A stretch of 64,000 nucleotides of DNA from Lingula anatina. Taxonomy: Eukaryota; Brachiopoda; Lingulata; Lingulida; Lingulidae. Of the stretch, positions 12,308-24,689 are shown in pieces. The first letter of the stretch is position 1, and every line of letters begins with the position of its first letter. The DNA is taken from the NCBI RefSeq assembly GCF_001039355.2, contig NW_019775544.1, positions 96,950 through 160,949 on the forward strand, given 5' to 3'. The position numbers and the translations under genes were made by a program. The notes under the pieces are model-generated. The model made no database searches, was not told the origin of the DNA, and saw only the letters and a list, made by a program, of their open reading frames with translations.

Positions 12308-15300
12308 TCACGCAAACGGTCCAGTTCGAAAGTTGTATTGTCCTGCATATTGTGGCCTGTTTGACTTCTTTCTTGATCTCAAGTTCATTACTTTTTGAGC
12401 AGTTTTTGAATACGTAACGTTCCTGTGGAATTCCCATCCGACCTGCTCTTTCAGTTTCTGCTGCATTTCATCGTCCGTTTGGTATGGGATTTCCTGCAGC
12501 GAATAGCAATGAATGTAAATTTACTGGTACGAGTAATCATACATTACCTGTTAAGATTTATCTATAATCCACCCACTATTGATTCATTTACATATATTAA
12601 AAACTATATGGCATGTTGCTGTGTGCAGCATGCAGATGTGAGTGAGACTTGTCATTAGCGGCAGAGGGCCGTGCCTATGATGTACGTATGTACAATCCTG
12701 CAGCTTCGTTTTTCCAGTAACGTGTCATCTTTTAACTATGAGGGCGTATTCCCAATGAAACTATCGTTCTACGTAGATCGATCCAACTCCGCGGAGACTC
12801 CCGCTGAATACATTTCATTTAACAAATTAACACGCCTCCTCTTGTTTGCAACGTACTCGTATAAGCACCAGGTTTTCTGTATTCTTCTCTGATTGCATTC
12901 AGCGAGAACCCCGTGAAGTTAGATCCATCTACGTAGAACGATAATTTTAGTGGGAATGGGCCCTAAATTAAATCGACAGTTGAATTACTGAACTGCTAAG
13001 AAGTCATTTAAAACAGAAATATTGTACAAGGATTTCGCACGTAATCGTTCATAATCATTTTTGAGAGGACGTGTTTAATTTTTTAAAAACCGTTATTTCT
13101 ATTTCAGAAATGAATTAAATCATTTTCTACGTACTGTTTTTCTCAAATATCGCATCATTTTCTCGTCACAATGCTCCATGAAGGCTTTCTTTGAGATCAG
13201 AATGCAGTCGGCGCCATTGGAGACGAGACTAAGACTTGGTTGTTCGGGGAAAACAAGACTGCTCACGCCCTGGTAAAAGTATTTAGAATTAAATCAGTTC
13301 ACAAACCCTTACACTCTAATCATCTTTCGAATGTGCCCGTAGAGAACGCTTTTTAATGTTTTCACCATTCAATATTTTCCTTAAAAATGTCACCAAAAAT
13401 GTTATGAAATAAGAAAAGGAAACGTTTTAACGTCGGCGTGCAGACACTGAGTGCACCCCCCCCCTTCTGCGTAGGTTCTTAGAAACCCTACCCGCTGTTC
13501 AATGTTTAGATCACTTAACACGGGGTTTACAGCGGAATTACGTAGAGCAACAATCAAAGCGTCTGTAGCCTGGCTTAAAAAGCTTCCTCAAGTGAAGACG
13601 GTTATCACAAAAACCTATGCCAGTACATGGCTTATGAGTACTTAGAAGTCTCATTTACACAACAGGTAAATTACATTTTAAGACCAGCATCAAAGCGAGA
13701 TGAGCTGTCCCCGCAATTTCTATAGTTTACTGGTATTTTATTGCCTGTGGTTTCATCAACTGGCAATAACAATTTGATCAACACACACACAAACCACTGG
13801 TAATTGTGAAAATCATGTGTGGACGACCGAATATGTGTTCTAAACAAATTAGTCTTCATAATAATCCGTGTGTCTGTTTAGTTCGAGCGCGTGCATATTC
13901 GGTCGTCCACACATTACACGAAAGATCACACACACGTTCGTTTAAAACGATGCATTTCTCTGACGCTTCCTGAAAGAGCATTGCACTCTGTACACTTACA
14001 AAATACTGCCCCCTTTCGAGTACTTGCACCTCTATGAACTCAGGGTACAGATCTGCCTCCGTGAGCTCGTGGATCTTTACCGGTTTGTTGTCAAGGTCGT
14101 CTGCTATAGTCTTTCGTCCACTCACCAGCACGAAATTATCCTCTGCAACAAGTCATATCGATAAACGGTTCCCTTCTGGTTAAATTGATATTTCTGGTTG
14201 TAGCCACAGTATTTACATGTGCGAATGACATAGGCACACATACACACACAATCACACACACACAACACACCCACACATAATGGATTTATTTTATTTATTC
14301 CACATTCTTATGCTTATATATCTTTGAACATTTATTTCCTCTTAACATTCCCTTCAATATCTTTGTACCTACCTTTGTATTTAACATGCTCCTCTACATT
14401 TTTCTTACGCTTCCTTGATTGAGAAAAATATACACCCTAGAAATACAATACATACAATATTGAATAGTAAACCGAATAGGTTGCAAATGTTGAACACCCC
14501 ATTTACTGGATAGCTTCATATTCGATGATTTTGCGTCATTCTCTTCCTTTTTTTAAAATCTATCTATTAATCTTAAATTGAAGATATTTAGTAAGTTAAG
14601 TTTAAACAGACTTCATGACGAGACAACATGACATGACAATCGATCGATAGTGCCATACAATATGACAAGAATTATCAGATCAGAAGAAAATCAAGAACAT
14701 CCTCCTTCCATTTAACTCAATATTCTAAATCCATAGACATGACACAAAGAAAAAATACTTCACACCTTTACTGTCATCCACTTTACCTACCTTTGTTGTT
14801 GGACCTATTTCCGGCAGTTTCACAATTTCGTTTTCCGTAATTTGAACTTGAGCTTCTGGCGAGCCAGCGCTGCTCGGTGCGGATGGCGTTCTTGTCTGGT
14901 TAATAATTGGTAGACGTAGAACATTGTCGTTGGCTTCCTCCAGCTCTGTCTCCTCGTCAATATTATGCTTTTCATACTCTTGAATCACAGTGTCGTAATC
15001 TATAAGACCCATTCGGTCGTCCTTGTTGTACAATCCGGGTAAAGTCTTCCCCTAAAAAATGTGAATACCATACTGTATGTGAAAAAGAGCGCTCTTTTCG
15101 TGAAAAAAGGAATTAACTGAAGCTTTAGAAATCAAAATCACAATGTTAAAATTAATTTGTGCGATTTGCAAAAGATGCTAAGATAGGTTTGCGATTTATT
15201 ATCATCATTATTGGTGCAAGGACAGAACTATTGTAAAAATATCTAGAAACTTTCAAATTCTCTACAAATAAGTGTTAAAACACATTCATATTGATGTACG

Positions 15301-18300
15301 AGGGATTTATGGCTAATAAAATTAAGATATGTGTAACAGAATAAAAACTGACCGAAGATCCATAAATGAAACCATGTGGAAATTGTACGGATAGTCTCAT
15401 AAGTTGTTTAAACAAAAGTGGGATAAAGTAGTAATAATTGAGGGGTTTATAAAATATTAAGCACACGATACATGAATACATGAAATTTTTGTTGGTAATA
15501 CAGATCGCGTCAAAAACTATTCCATCTTATCCCTTTGGGCCTAATCCGGAACAACTGGTAACAGGGACTTAGTGTCATATTAAGTTCAGGCAGCGGGGTT
15601 TAATATACTCGGATTGTACGAAATCAATGCCACAAGAACTTTATTACACTCTTCCTAGAAACCCAGTTGTCATAGTTCTTAGGTGTATCACATGCTGCGT
15701 TGACAGCTAATGGTAAACACATTAATGTATTGATTATAGGCGAAACACAAAGATGATACCTTAGAATAGAATTAGATCTTAGAATAGGCAGTTAAATGAC
15801 TATGTTGACTTCTTTTGTTTACGGAAGAGCTTGCAAGTAGCTGCATAAGTCCTATAGCTCCAATGACGAACATTCAACAACAAAACTAGTAAGGTCCGGT
15901 AATGCTGTTTTATAATTATTCACGGAAATACACAGCACTACCAAATAACATGTCCAATATCAGGTGTTGTATGCATATGTAATGTAGCAGTGCAAAACGT
16001 GAAGAATTCTAAAAAGAGCGGGATATAATTATCGAAAGAGATACCATGATAGGCCCATTTCTTGCGATTATATTATATTATATTATATTATATTATATTA
16101 TATTATATTATATTATGCCTACACACAAAATGAAAGGTTTTCCCGACAGAAACTTACCAAATCACGTGTTGAAATTGGTACTTCCCCTTTTTCATCTAGA
16201 TTATCGAGACTTTTCGTTTTGCTCTTTTTTCGTTGTCTAGGGCTAGAGATCTTTGTGAGGGATGAACTGGACGCTTTATCTGAGACATTGTCTGAAAGAA
16301 AGGATAAACAAGGTGGGTATAAGCCAGAGAAAAATTTTAGTCAAAACTGAATTTCGGAAAACTGTTTTTGGTATTCTCAAGCAACAGTGTGCGGCGAGAT
16401 GGCACTCATGCAGTCTGAAGGCAATCATGAACTACATGGGTATAACGTATGTATATTGGCATTTTGCGTGCATTTCTCCTGATCTGTTATTCGCCTTCAA
16501 TAGAGCGTAGTACTTGAAGTGTTACAGCGTAAAAAATGAGCTTTACTTCTGAAACGCTGATTTGACAATCGGCCCTTGTACCTGTACGAGCTTCACCGAA
16601 CGTATTGATTTATTGTCTCTCTGAAGAGAATTTTCAACATTAGGCCTACCTTTTTCATCCTCAGGATTTTTCCTTTTCCTGTCCACTCTGCGGAGCTTCT
16701 TTAGCACTGATACGCTCCCCTGCAGTGGAAAAATGCCTTCCATTGTTGCAATACATGTACAAAGCAAATTAATTTTTATGCACGGTAGCACACGTCACTA
16801 ATGTATCTGAGAGACACAATGATTTCACGACAGTACGCTTCCTCTCATCCCGAGCACTTGGGTTCAGTCGTCTCCGTCACTACTCTGAAACTCAAGTGTC
16901 TTTTTGCTTGATTGACTGAATCAGTCGTACTGTTTTTCGTAACTTATCGTCAATATAAGTTTATTAATATGGGAACACAAACCCAGCTATCTTGTCACGT
17001 TGGGACCATGTGGCTGTCACGTTGCTGCCAACCATAACATGGTCCCAACATAGCGTACTTGCTGGGAGACCTCAATACGTCGAAAGTGGCAAGCCTCTTT
17101 TTTTTAATCTTACATTTCTCTGGCTCGTCCATTTAACAAAATGTTTGATCATATATTATATGAAAATATCAAAACCAAATCTTACCGACTTTACTATATA
17201 TATCCAGTCCGAATAACTGCTGTCCCTCACCAACACTTGACCACGACTGAATGATAAACAGGATAAACGTTTGAAGTCATTTCAAATTTGTACCTTGTGC
17301 ATTTTATTACCGTACCAAAAACAAAAATGTACAACATTCTGATTGCTGGGACATACACAGTAGTTTAACTGTGGAAGAAGAACCAAATTCACAACCTATG
17401 CCACGTGTTCAGGCATCTGTCAACAGTATAGCCGTGTTCCAATACTATTTTTAATCAGCACGGACAAAAGTTCATCTATTCTAGGCAAATTCATTTTATA
17501 GCAAATAAACAGTCAATAATTATTTCATCAATATCATGAAAAATATGCCCCAGGGATTCTAAGCAATTCTTGTATTTGTCAACAAAGCCTTCGAAAGTTC
17601 ACTGAAAGTGCGTTTTATGTGCATAAACTCAATCACCTACCAAGAAAATAACACTTGCCTTCTCCTTAACAATAAAGTTGCTACATTTATCAATCCAGGT
17701 AAGTGGTAGAAATCAAGAGATACTTCAGGTGTGTTTACGGTAAACCATTAAGGCATCACGGGCTCTCTTCAAGTGAATGAATGCTGTAGTGAAGTGGCTG
17801 AGATCGACTCTATTAACGCACTGCTATGCAAACAGCAAAAGAGCCGCTTACCTGAAGAAGTGGAAAACGCAAGCTTCCTGGGCTAGTTTATCTAATGGAT
17901 ACATGCGAAGAAATGGGACACTTCTGAAATACAAAACAGTATTTTAGAAGGATATTTTGAATAATGACAGCAAGAACCATTAAAACAGTGCGATAAGAGA
18001 AAGGAAAGCCAGTAAATAAATATATTCCTTGGAGGGATTTAGTAAAGCACATCCTTAGATTTTCACCCTCACGCCATAAATAACAACAGGGACTTGAATA
18101 CAACTATAAAGAAGACTTAATATTTACTGTACTAAGAAAGTCCTTAAGCGATTTGAAGAACCGAAGAAATACTTTACCGTATTATCTTCGTACATTACCT
18201 CAAAAATTTATTATGATCGGGATCATTGACATTCTTCATTCCTCCTGACATGAATATTTCTTCAAAATCCTAAAAGAGAAATGGCTTTCAATCTGTGTAT

Positions 18301-20362
18301 TTCGGTTCCATATGTCTCTGAACAGTGGATTGGGATAGGCCTATGTGCCAAAAGACTATACAGGCAGCAGATATGTTAACGATTTTCAGTATTTCAAATA
18401 ATATCAGGTGCGTTCTAGTTTTTAACCCTCTACATGTATGAGCTACATTGAAAGGCAATAATGTGTTCATGCGTTAGTGGTACACTGGTCCTCGATACCC
18501 TTTACCACGGCCACAGATTGACTTTTTATAGAATATTCACAAATATGTCTTTAGATAAATAGACGGTCATTTTACTATCTCTGGTTTTTCCCATTTTTCC
18601 CTATATAATCTGCCACCCTGGTAGAGGTTAGGTCCTAGACACACGCGGTGGTGGGCGTGGGTTGACGCAGTTAAAAGAATACATTTATATCTGGTCTTCC
18701 GAAACGAGCCGTGCTTACCTCGAGAGATATGCATAATAATTCGACGGCTGTCTTGCTGACAACAGTAGCTTGTCGAATACTTCTGCTGATGAGGGCGAGC
18801 TCCTGGAAAACCAGAAATTATTTTTTCAATTGCGCGAGTTGTCATACATGTACACAAAGGATTTTGATACATTTTTACGTGTAGTTATCATTTATATAAT
18901 ATCCGTTTGAGAAATGTTAAGGAACTTGGATTATTACCCCAAACTCCATTCCTCTGTGTAAAAAGCAGATGGTCCTTGGAACATGGGAGTTTTCCTCCAG
19001 TACCGTTATCACAACTAAAACACAAAAGGAAATATGAATATATAGATGCTAGGGAAGATATCAATTACCTTAACGACACGCAAAATCCAAAACATTTTAG
19101 TGAATTAGCAACTTGTGAAGATAACAACAGTTATTACACCAAAAGGTGACAAAATCAATGCATTTACGACACCGTTGTTAACCTTTCTGCAATTGCCTTG
19201 GATTTAATATTGCTGTTATTGGAAAAATGATACCATAGAACTCACTTAACCTTTACATAAGTCTACTGGGATCCTTATAAATCGCCATCATCAGAAAAAT
19301 TACCTGTTCCTGATAAAATAAAGTAGAAGGCTGAAGGCGGGTGTCCTTGGCGAACGATTGCACGTTTACTTTCATACCTGAAATGTGCAAGAATGCTTAA
19401 TTAACAAGTTATTTACGTCTCAGAGAAAACCGGGTTCTTTAGTTCTTTGAGGTTGGGGGAGGGTATGATAGAAATACACTATACACATAAATCTCTGACG
19501 AAATGCACCAACAACCCTTTCCCGTTTCAAAGTTCTATGTACATCTTTACAAATAAATATGCAAAATTTGTCGAAAAGGATAAACCTTTTACCCTTTCTG
19601 TTACGTTTTGCAATCCAAAATCCTTTTCACAGGCATCTAAATCGTTACCGGTGAAAAAAGACAGAAGTCTATTTCAGGGAAATATTCAAATGTGGACGCC
19701 ACACTCTGAAATAGGTAGATTTACTCTTTCAACTGCGTAAGTCAATGTTTGTCACCACTATTCAAAGAGATTTCACACTGCATAATCCTTGACGACACTC
19801 ACCCTTCATACCAGCTTACAGAACACATTCTCTTCTGCATTCTGATGGGGTATTCACTGAACGATTTGATGGTGCGTAACATTATCAGAAGCTAAAAAAA
19901 AAAAACAAGATTCCTTTCTATTAAACTGAGCGATATTCATATGCCTTGTAATCTATAGCTGTTATTTTTATTTTGGCCATACTGGGCAGTGTACAGAATA
20001 ATAATTTAGTTTGAAATTGAAGAAATTGCTTATGTCTTACACTGTACATTAGTAACCATGTATTGGCACTGCAGTTACTTTGAAATTAATATTTCAATTC
20101 CCATTTAAAATAGACTAAAACTATGGAAATCTATTCTAAACTGTGGAAATATACACTACATATGCCCTTTTATAGAAAGGCATTTTATTTTGGAACTAAG
20201 AAATACCAATATTTTTGTTTTGTTTTGAAATACGTGTGTACACTCACATATTTCAGCTCCTTTTCTGTCCTTCTCTCTGGTTGTTTTTGGAGTATTCTTT
20301 TAGCCTCCTGTGGAATCCTTTCCTACAATGATGTTGTGCTTTGTGATATTATCCTTTATAAC

Positions 20363-20420
<58 letters not shown>

Positions 20421-21803
20421 AACAGTAGTAGTGAAAGAAGTAATAGTATTTTATCAGGCAGGCAAGGGAATCTATATCGTATCTTTATCGCAGCATCCAT
20501 ATTTTAAAGTATTATTACATTTTAAAGATATGTACCTGCACCCAGGAAAATCTAGAAAGAATCATTCAATTCGTCCCAGTTGGTTTTCTCATTCGTGACG
20601 TAATTTGTGTTCATCTCAATTTAATAAAAATTTAAACAAGCGGGGGCTAAGAAACAAAAGTGACAGCGCTGTTTAAGGTAATTTTTCTTACCGCCTGTTT
20701 GACTTTAAAATAAGAAAGGTCAAATAGTAATTCCTGGCCGTCCACTGTCTGGTTCGGCTGGTCATGGTACTGAGCCAGGGACAAGAATTCGTCTTTTCTT
20801 TCCTCGGCTCTGAATTAAAATGTACTCGTATGAAGGTGAAAGAATTATGATTTGCACTGGAGTGTTTCTTACATTTGGTAATAAAATAATTAACAATATG
20901 TTGGGCCATATAAGGAAGATTTTTTATGTATTGTCTCACGGGGAAACTTTTCTTCTCGATTAAGTTGGAAGGTTTGTATATAAACATAGGAAAATTTATC
21001 AATTAATTAATTATAAAATTTATATGAAATCAATAAGGGGCACAGGCCTCCTAGATTCACCTACACATTTACTACACTTACCTCTGATATGAAAACCTGC
21101 ACCAGCTAATACAGACTAGGATCACTCTTGCGATTCGTCGAAATTTCTCTAATGGATGACCCTGGATACAAATGAAATCTTTATTCATTGCATAAAAAGT
21201 GTTACTTCTATATTTCATAAGCCAGAGTCACTATCGTGACAGCATTTTTGATAGGATTATATTTCTTTTAATGCACATAGTCATTAGACGTTGGAACACC
21301 TTGTAGAGACCTACTGGGGAAATTTTCACCTTAGTTATCTTAGTAATGCGTTCTTGTTTACTATTTTATGCTCAATATTTGAACGTGCATGCTACATGTA
21401 TTACATTAACTAAGACTTTCCTTCGTGATCAAAAGATGGAATGAAATATGCTCAGTGACTCGAAAAATTTTCTGCGGTCATGTATTACACCACAAAAAAT
21501 AGTGATAAGATCAATAATAAACCACACAAAATGTAGGAAAAATATCAAAGATATCCCAATGCTCAAATTTGGCCATGAATAACTCACATCTCTGTTGTAT
21601 CGCATAAACTTGAGAATCTGCCGTGACATTTTGAAGATGGCTGGCATTGAGGAGTTGGATTGGGAGGACTGTCGTCTGCCTCCCAGACTGTCAGACCTCT
21701 GTGGTTTACCATCTTTAGTTACAGGACTACTGGAATGACGCGTCGACCGCCCAGAATCCATTGAACTCATTGAATTATTCAGGGACGACTTTCGAGGAAA
21801 CAT
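12308..21803 (-). CDS. CNBD2: CNBD2-like cyclic nucleotide-binding domain protein, 16 coding exons
   Basis: Coding exons (5' to 3', minus strand): 21588-21803, 21082-21161, 20692-20809, 19803-19891, 19304-19377, 18938-19014, 18719-18802, 18199-18269, 17852-17923, 17186-17246, 16650-16719, 16158-16291, 14766-15051, 14000-14142, 13135-13269, 12308-12493. All splice phases agree and give 631 residues. A Ser-rich N-terminus precedes a basic helix (KFRRIARVILVC). A first CNB domain follows (about residues 140-280: VRQGHPPSAFYFILSGT, then the phosphate-binding cassette FGELALISRSIRQATVV with Glu219 and Arg228 kept). A second CNB fold starts near residue 293 (WIYIVKSGSVSVLKKL), is split by an insert of over 150 residues, and resumes at YFGVSSLVFPEQPSLS, where the Glu and Arg are missing. 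In mammals CNBD2 is a testis protein needed for normal sperm. The assignment to CNBD2 rests on domain layout and length; upstream non-coding exons are possible. Confidence 0.85.
12742..12963. mobile_element. MITE with about 30-bp terminal inverted repeats
   Basis: The left end (TATTCCCA...TCGTTCTACGTAGATC) and right end (GATCCATCTACGTAGAACGA...TGGGAATGGGCCC) are inverted repeats. The right end is followed by TAA and the left is preceded by TGA, a possible decayed 3-bp duplication. It lies in the last intron of the CNBD2 gene and its ATTCCCA end links it to the TWA-flanked family at 34.6, 44.0 and 47.6 kb. Confidence 0.65.
16069..16116. repeat. (ATATT)n pentanucleotide microsatellite
   Basis: About nine perfect units, in the CNBD2 intron just 3' (minus sense) of the exon at 16158-16291. 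Confidence 0.9.
18496..18630. mobile_element. MULE-like MITE, copy with 9-bp TSD
   Basis: Ends are TACCCTTTACCACGGCCAC and the inverted GCCACCCTGGTAGAGGTTA. It is flanked by ggtcctcga on the left and ggtcctaga on the right, a 9-bp target-site duplication with one mismatch. The same ends occur at 25896-26031 and 62255-62501. It lies in a CNBD2 intron between the exons at 18719 and 18269. Confidence 0.8.
20363..20418. repeat. (ATT)n microsatellite
   Basis: About 18 trinucleotide units in a CNBD2 intron. The long Ile or Tyr runs in overlapping frames are artefacts of this repeat. Confidence 0.95.
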
Positions 21804-24689
21804 GACAGCGAGTGATGAAGACTTTGGTATTGTGTGATTATTAAAAATCCAGTTATTATACTACCAAACAGGCACAACCTGTGCTAAATACATTGAACAG
21901 GTTTCGAAATTATCATTTTCCTTCACCCGTCATGATACAAAAATATGCGTCTGTTGTAAATAGAAGTAACCATGATAATAACTTTTCCCAAGGTGTTCAT
22001 CAGAAGACGGCAGCGTCAGCATTTATAAAATCCAGGCTTAAAAGTTTCCCATGGCCTCAGACACGAATCTCGTGGTATTCTCCTATTACTCAGAGGCGCT
22101 TTTTAAATTCCAAAATATCCATTTTCCAACTGCCATCGAAGAAGGTGCTGAAACTGGACCTTTCCCACTCCGTTTGACCCAGATGTTTGACCGTAACCAT
22201 CGGAAATATTGAGACAATATTTACCAGTATTCTCAACATCACTTGTGGCAGTGAGTGGGCATTAACCCGGGAGTACCCATTGTGTTTGTATAAACATATA
22301 TCGCTTCATATGTGTGTACCTTGCTATAATCTTATGTCAATCTTTCCGTCCATACACCTGCTTTGAAAATTTTGTTGGGCAAACGACGCCTTTGTTTGCG
22401 GTTCAAATTACTGGCAACTCTCCCTTACATGGTTCAGTCTCTATTTTTTTAATTATCTGTTACAACCCCGATGCTTTTTAATCTTTCAGAAGGTTAAATT
22501 CCCGTTATGATAGCTGCTTATCAATTTAATTAAACTACGAGTATCTCAATCACAGCATGAGAGCCACAGTGGACGTGCCAGTATTTATGAATCGTTTTAG
22601 GCTGAAACGCGTTTTATCTATTTTTTCAAGACATACTTGGCTTTTTTTTTTTTTTTTTTGATGTTTTCTGTGTGCTATTTGTTACATATAAACTGTGTGA
22701 CAATAATCGTTCCGTTTTACTAATCTTATTTTGTTTGAGCATTTTAACAGAAAGAACTGGCTGCCTTTCAAAATCTTTATGAAAAAACCCAGCTGGAACG
22801 TTCTTCAGAAGGGGTACTAGTATACTCGAAGTCCTTGCGTCATGAAACCACTCCAAATTTTGATCATATCGTATGGCAGTCATTGTTTGGCAACGATTGA
22901 AAATGGTTGGAGTATAGCCTCCTTTAGCGGCAAAGAATTGCTTCTCAGATGTCAGGCATTGTTTGACAATTCGTATGATGCTTCTGAATGGGGCACATTG
23001 ACACATTACGTGGAACGGAAATAAAGTCAAGGTAGTTTTCCGGCAAACCTTGATGATATTTTCATAACTCCATTAAGTGTGGTGCTAAAAGCAGTGTTAA
23101 AAGCCTATGCATCATTACACTCAGTGCGACATAATAAATGAAATTAAAGGCGAGATATTGGTATCTAAGCACATTCTTATACAAGAACGCGCAAAGCTCA
23201 ACTCAAAAATAGAGGAACCCAGCCTATCAAAGTAAAATATAAATAAACAAAGCCCACTCCTCGGGCCCAAAATTCCAAAACAAAAGAACAGATGCCATTG
23301 CTCACCTTTTTTCTGGCAGACCTTTGCCATACAGCTCTGTACTGACTGTAGCACCTGTAGCCAGTTGGGACGTGCGACGTTGCTGTCGCCGTAACGCAAA
23401 ACCCAGCGTTCATTTTAACTCATTTCTCACAGATTCTACATTTTAAGTCGCCATCCGAATCATCTTTAAAATCTTAGACATCTCATTCGTGTTTGGTTGT
23501 CTTTAAACTGATGCTTGAATACCTCTGCAAATTGTTGTCAGTATTTGGTATAAACTTATGTATGGATTGTAATAGCTAGTAACTCCTGTCATTTTATCTT
23601 GAAAAAGGGGACTAAGTCAACACGGTTGTCATCTGAAATCAGTGCCGTTGTCAAGACTTAAATCAAAGGAAGATTAAGTTTAAGCATCAACACTACAATG
23701 TATACGCAGTAAAATCTAAAGACAAAAACGTAACGAAATTGAGAACAGGTAATTTCATATCCCCAAAGAGAACAAAAGGCTTGACTAAATTAAAGTCAAG
23801 TAGATTTATATCCCGAAAATTAAGATGAATGATGAAATTCCGAGATGCCCCCACGAGAAATTTAATAAGCTTAATACGCGATAATCCGAAGTAAACGTCG
23901 TTATCAGAGAAGTTGTCTCCCTAGGCGTAATGGGTTTAATGCTTCTGTGTAATTTCGCATGAACTCAAATAAATACAAAATATGACACTAAGGATATACC
24001 TTTTGTTATTGCTATTTGAGGGATCATTAAGATAGAGAGAAAGGGGATCAGGGAAGAGGGGGAGCAGGTAACTCTTTAGGTCTTTATTTATAAATTATAG
24101 GCCCCGCCAGATCTTTCAATTACGTTGAAGTTTTGCTTTGACGTCTATCCTGTTGTTTGTTTGGTCCTACTTAAAAAGGATAATTCTTTGGATAGATCCT
24201 TTAGATAATTCAATACAGATGACTATATTTGGCTGAAAGCAGCACGAATCGCGAGCATAGCGAACTACCAGTATAAAGAAGGCATCACCTTGTCAGTGTC
24301 AACACTACCTTCCAAATCTAAATAATCGTTATGTTGCTGTGGGATGAAATGGAGCGTAAATGAAATGTACACACTAAATAAAACACCGAGAACCAAATGA
24401 AGGGCTGCTATTTATCCATCAAAACGTGTGTCAATATATTGCTAAAAGGGGCACATGATTAAAATGGAGCTTCTATTGGAGCTCAAGCGAGCTGACAATA
24501 GACAAGTGTGTTGTTTTACTTACTAAACGCTCGTCATTGACAACTTCAATATTATCATACTGTTGGCTGAAGGCCTTCTAGCCTCTCATTATACGTTAGG
24601 GCTTTATTTAACTATTTGCTGGGTGTGGAGGGTAAAAAAACCATAAGCACTGTTTGACAACCGACGACTCAGATGCCAGGTCCTTAAAC
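21804..24689. other. Spacer between divergent CNBD2 and CXorf65-like genes
   Basis: The two genes are transcribed away from each other, so promoters and any non-coding first exons of both should lie here. No coding exon could be supported. A run of 20 T at about 22641-22660 would be a poly(A) tail in minus orientation and may mark the 3' end of a retroposed sequence. The open frame ending in it (22626-23030, minus) has no family that I recognise. Confidence 0.45.

Noticed and set aside
17640-17740. Candidate CNBD2 exon (minus) reading WIDKCSNFIVKEKASVIFL
   Set aside because: The available acceptor gives an in-frame stop, and the exon at 17186-17246 fits the phase and CNB pattern (WIYIVKS) instead.
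20300-20507. Poly-Ile and poly-Tyr open frames
   Set aside because: These are translations of an (ATT)n microsatellite.
22626-23030. Minus-strand frame of 134 codons ending in a Lys run
   Set aside because: The Lys run comes from a poly(A) stretch, so this may be a retroposed 3' end. I could not link it to a known protein, repeat or target duplication.
23121-23413. Possible exon with RYGDSNVARPNWLQVLQS (minus)
   Set aside because: The putative donor is weak (GTCTGC), no partner exon fits in phase, and no family is recognised.
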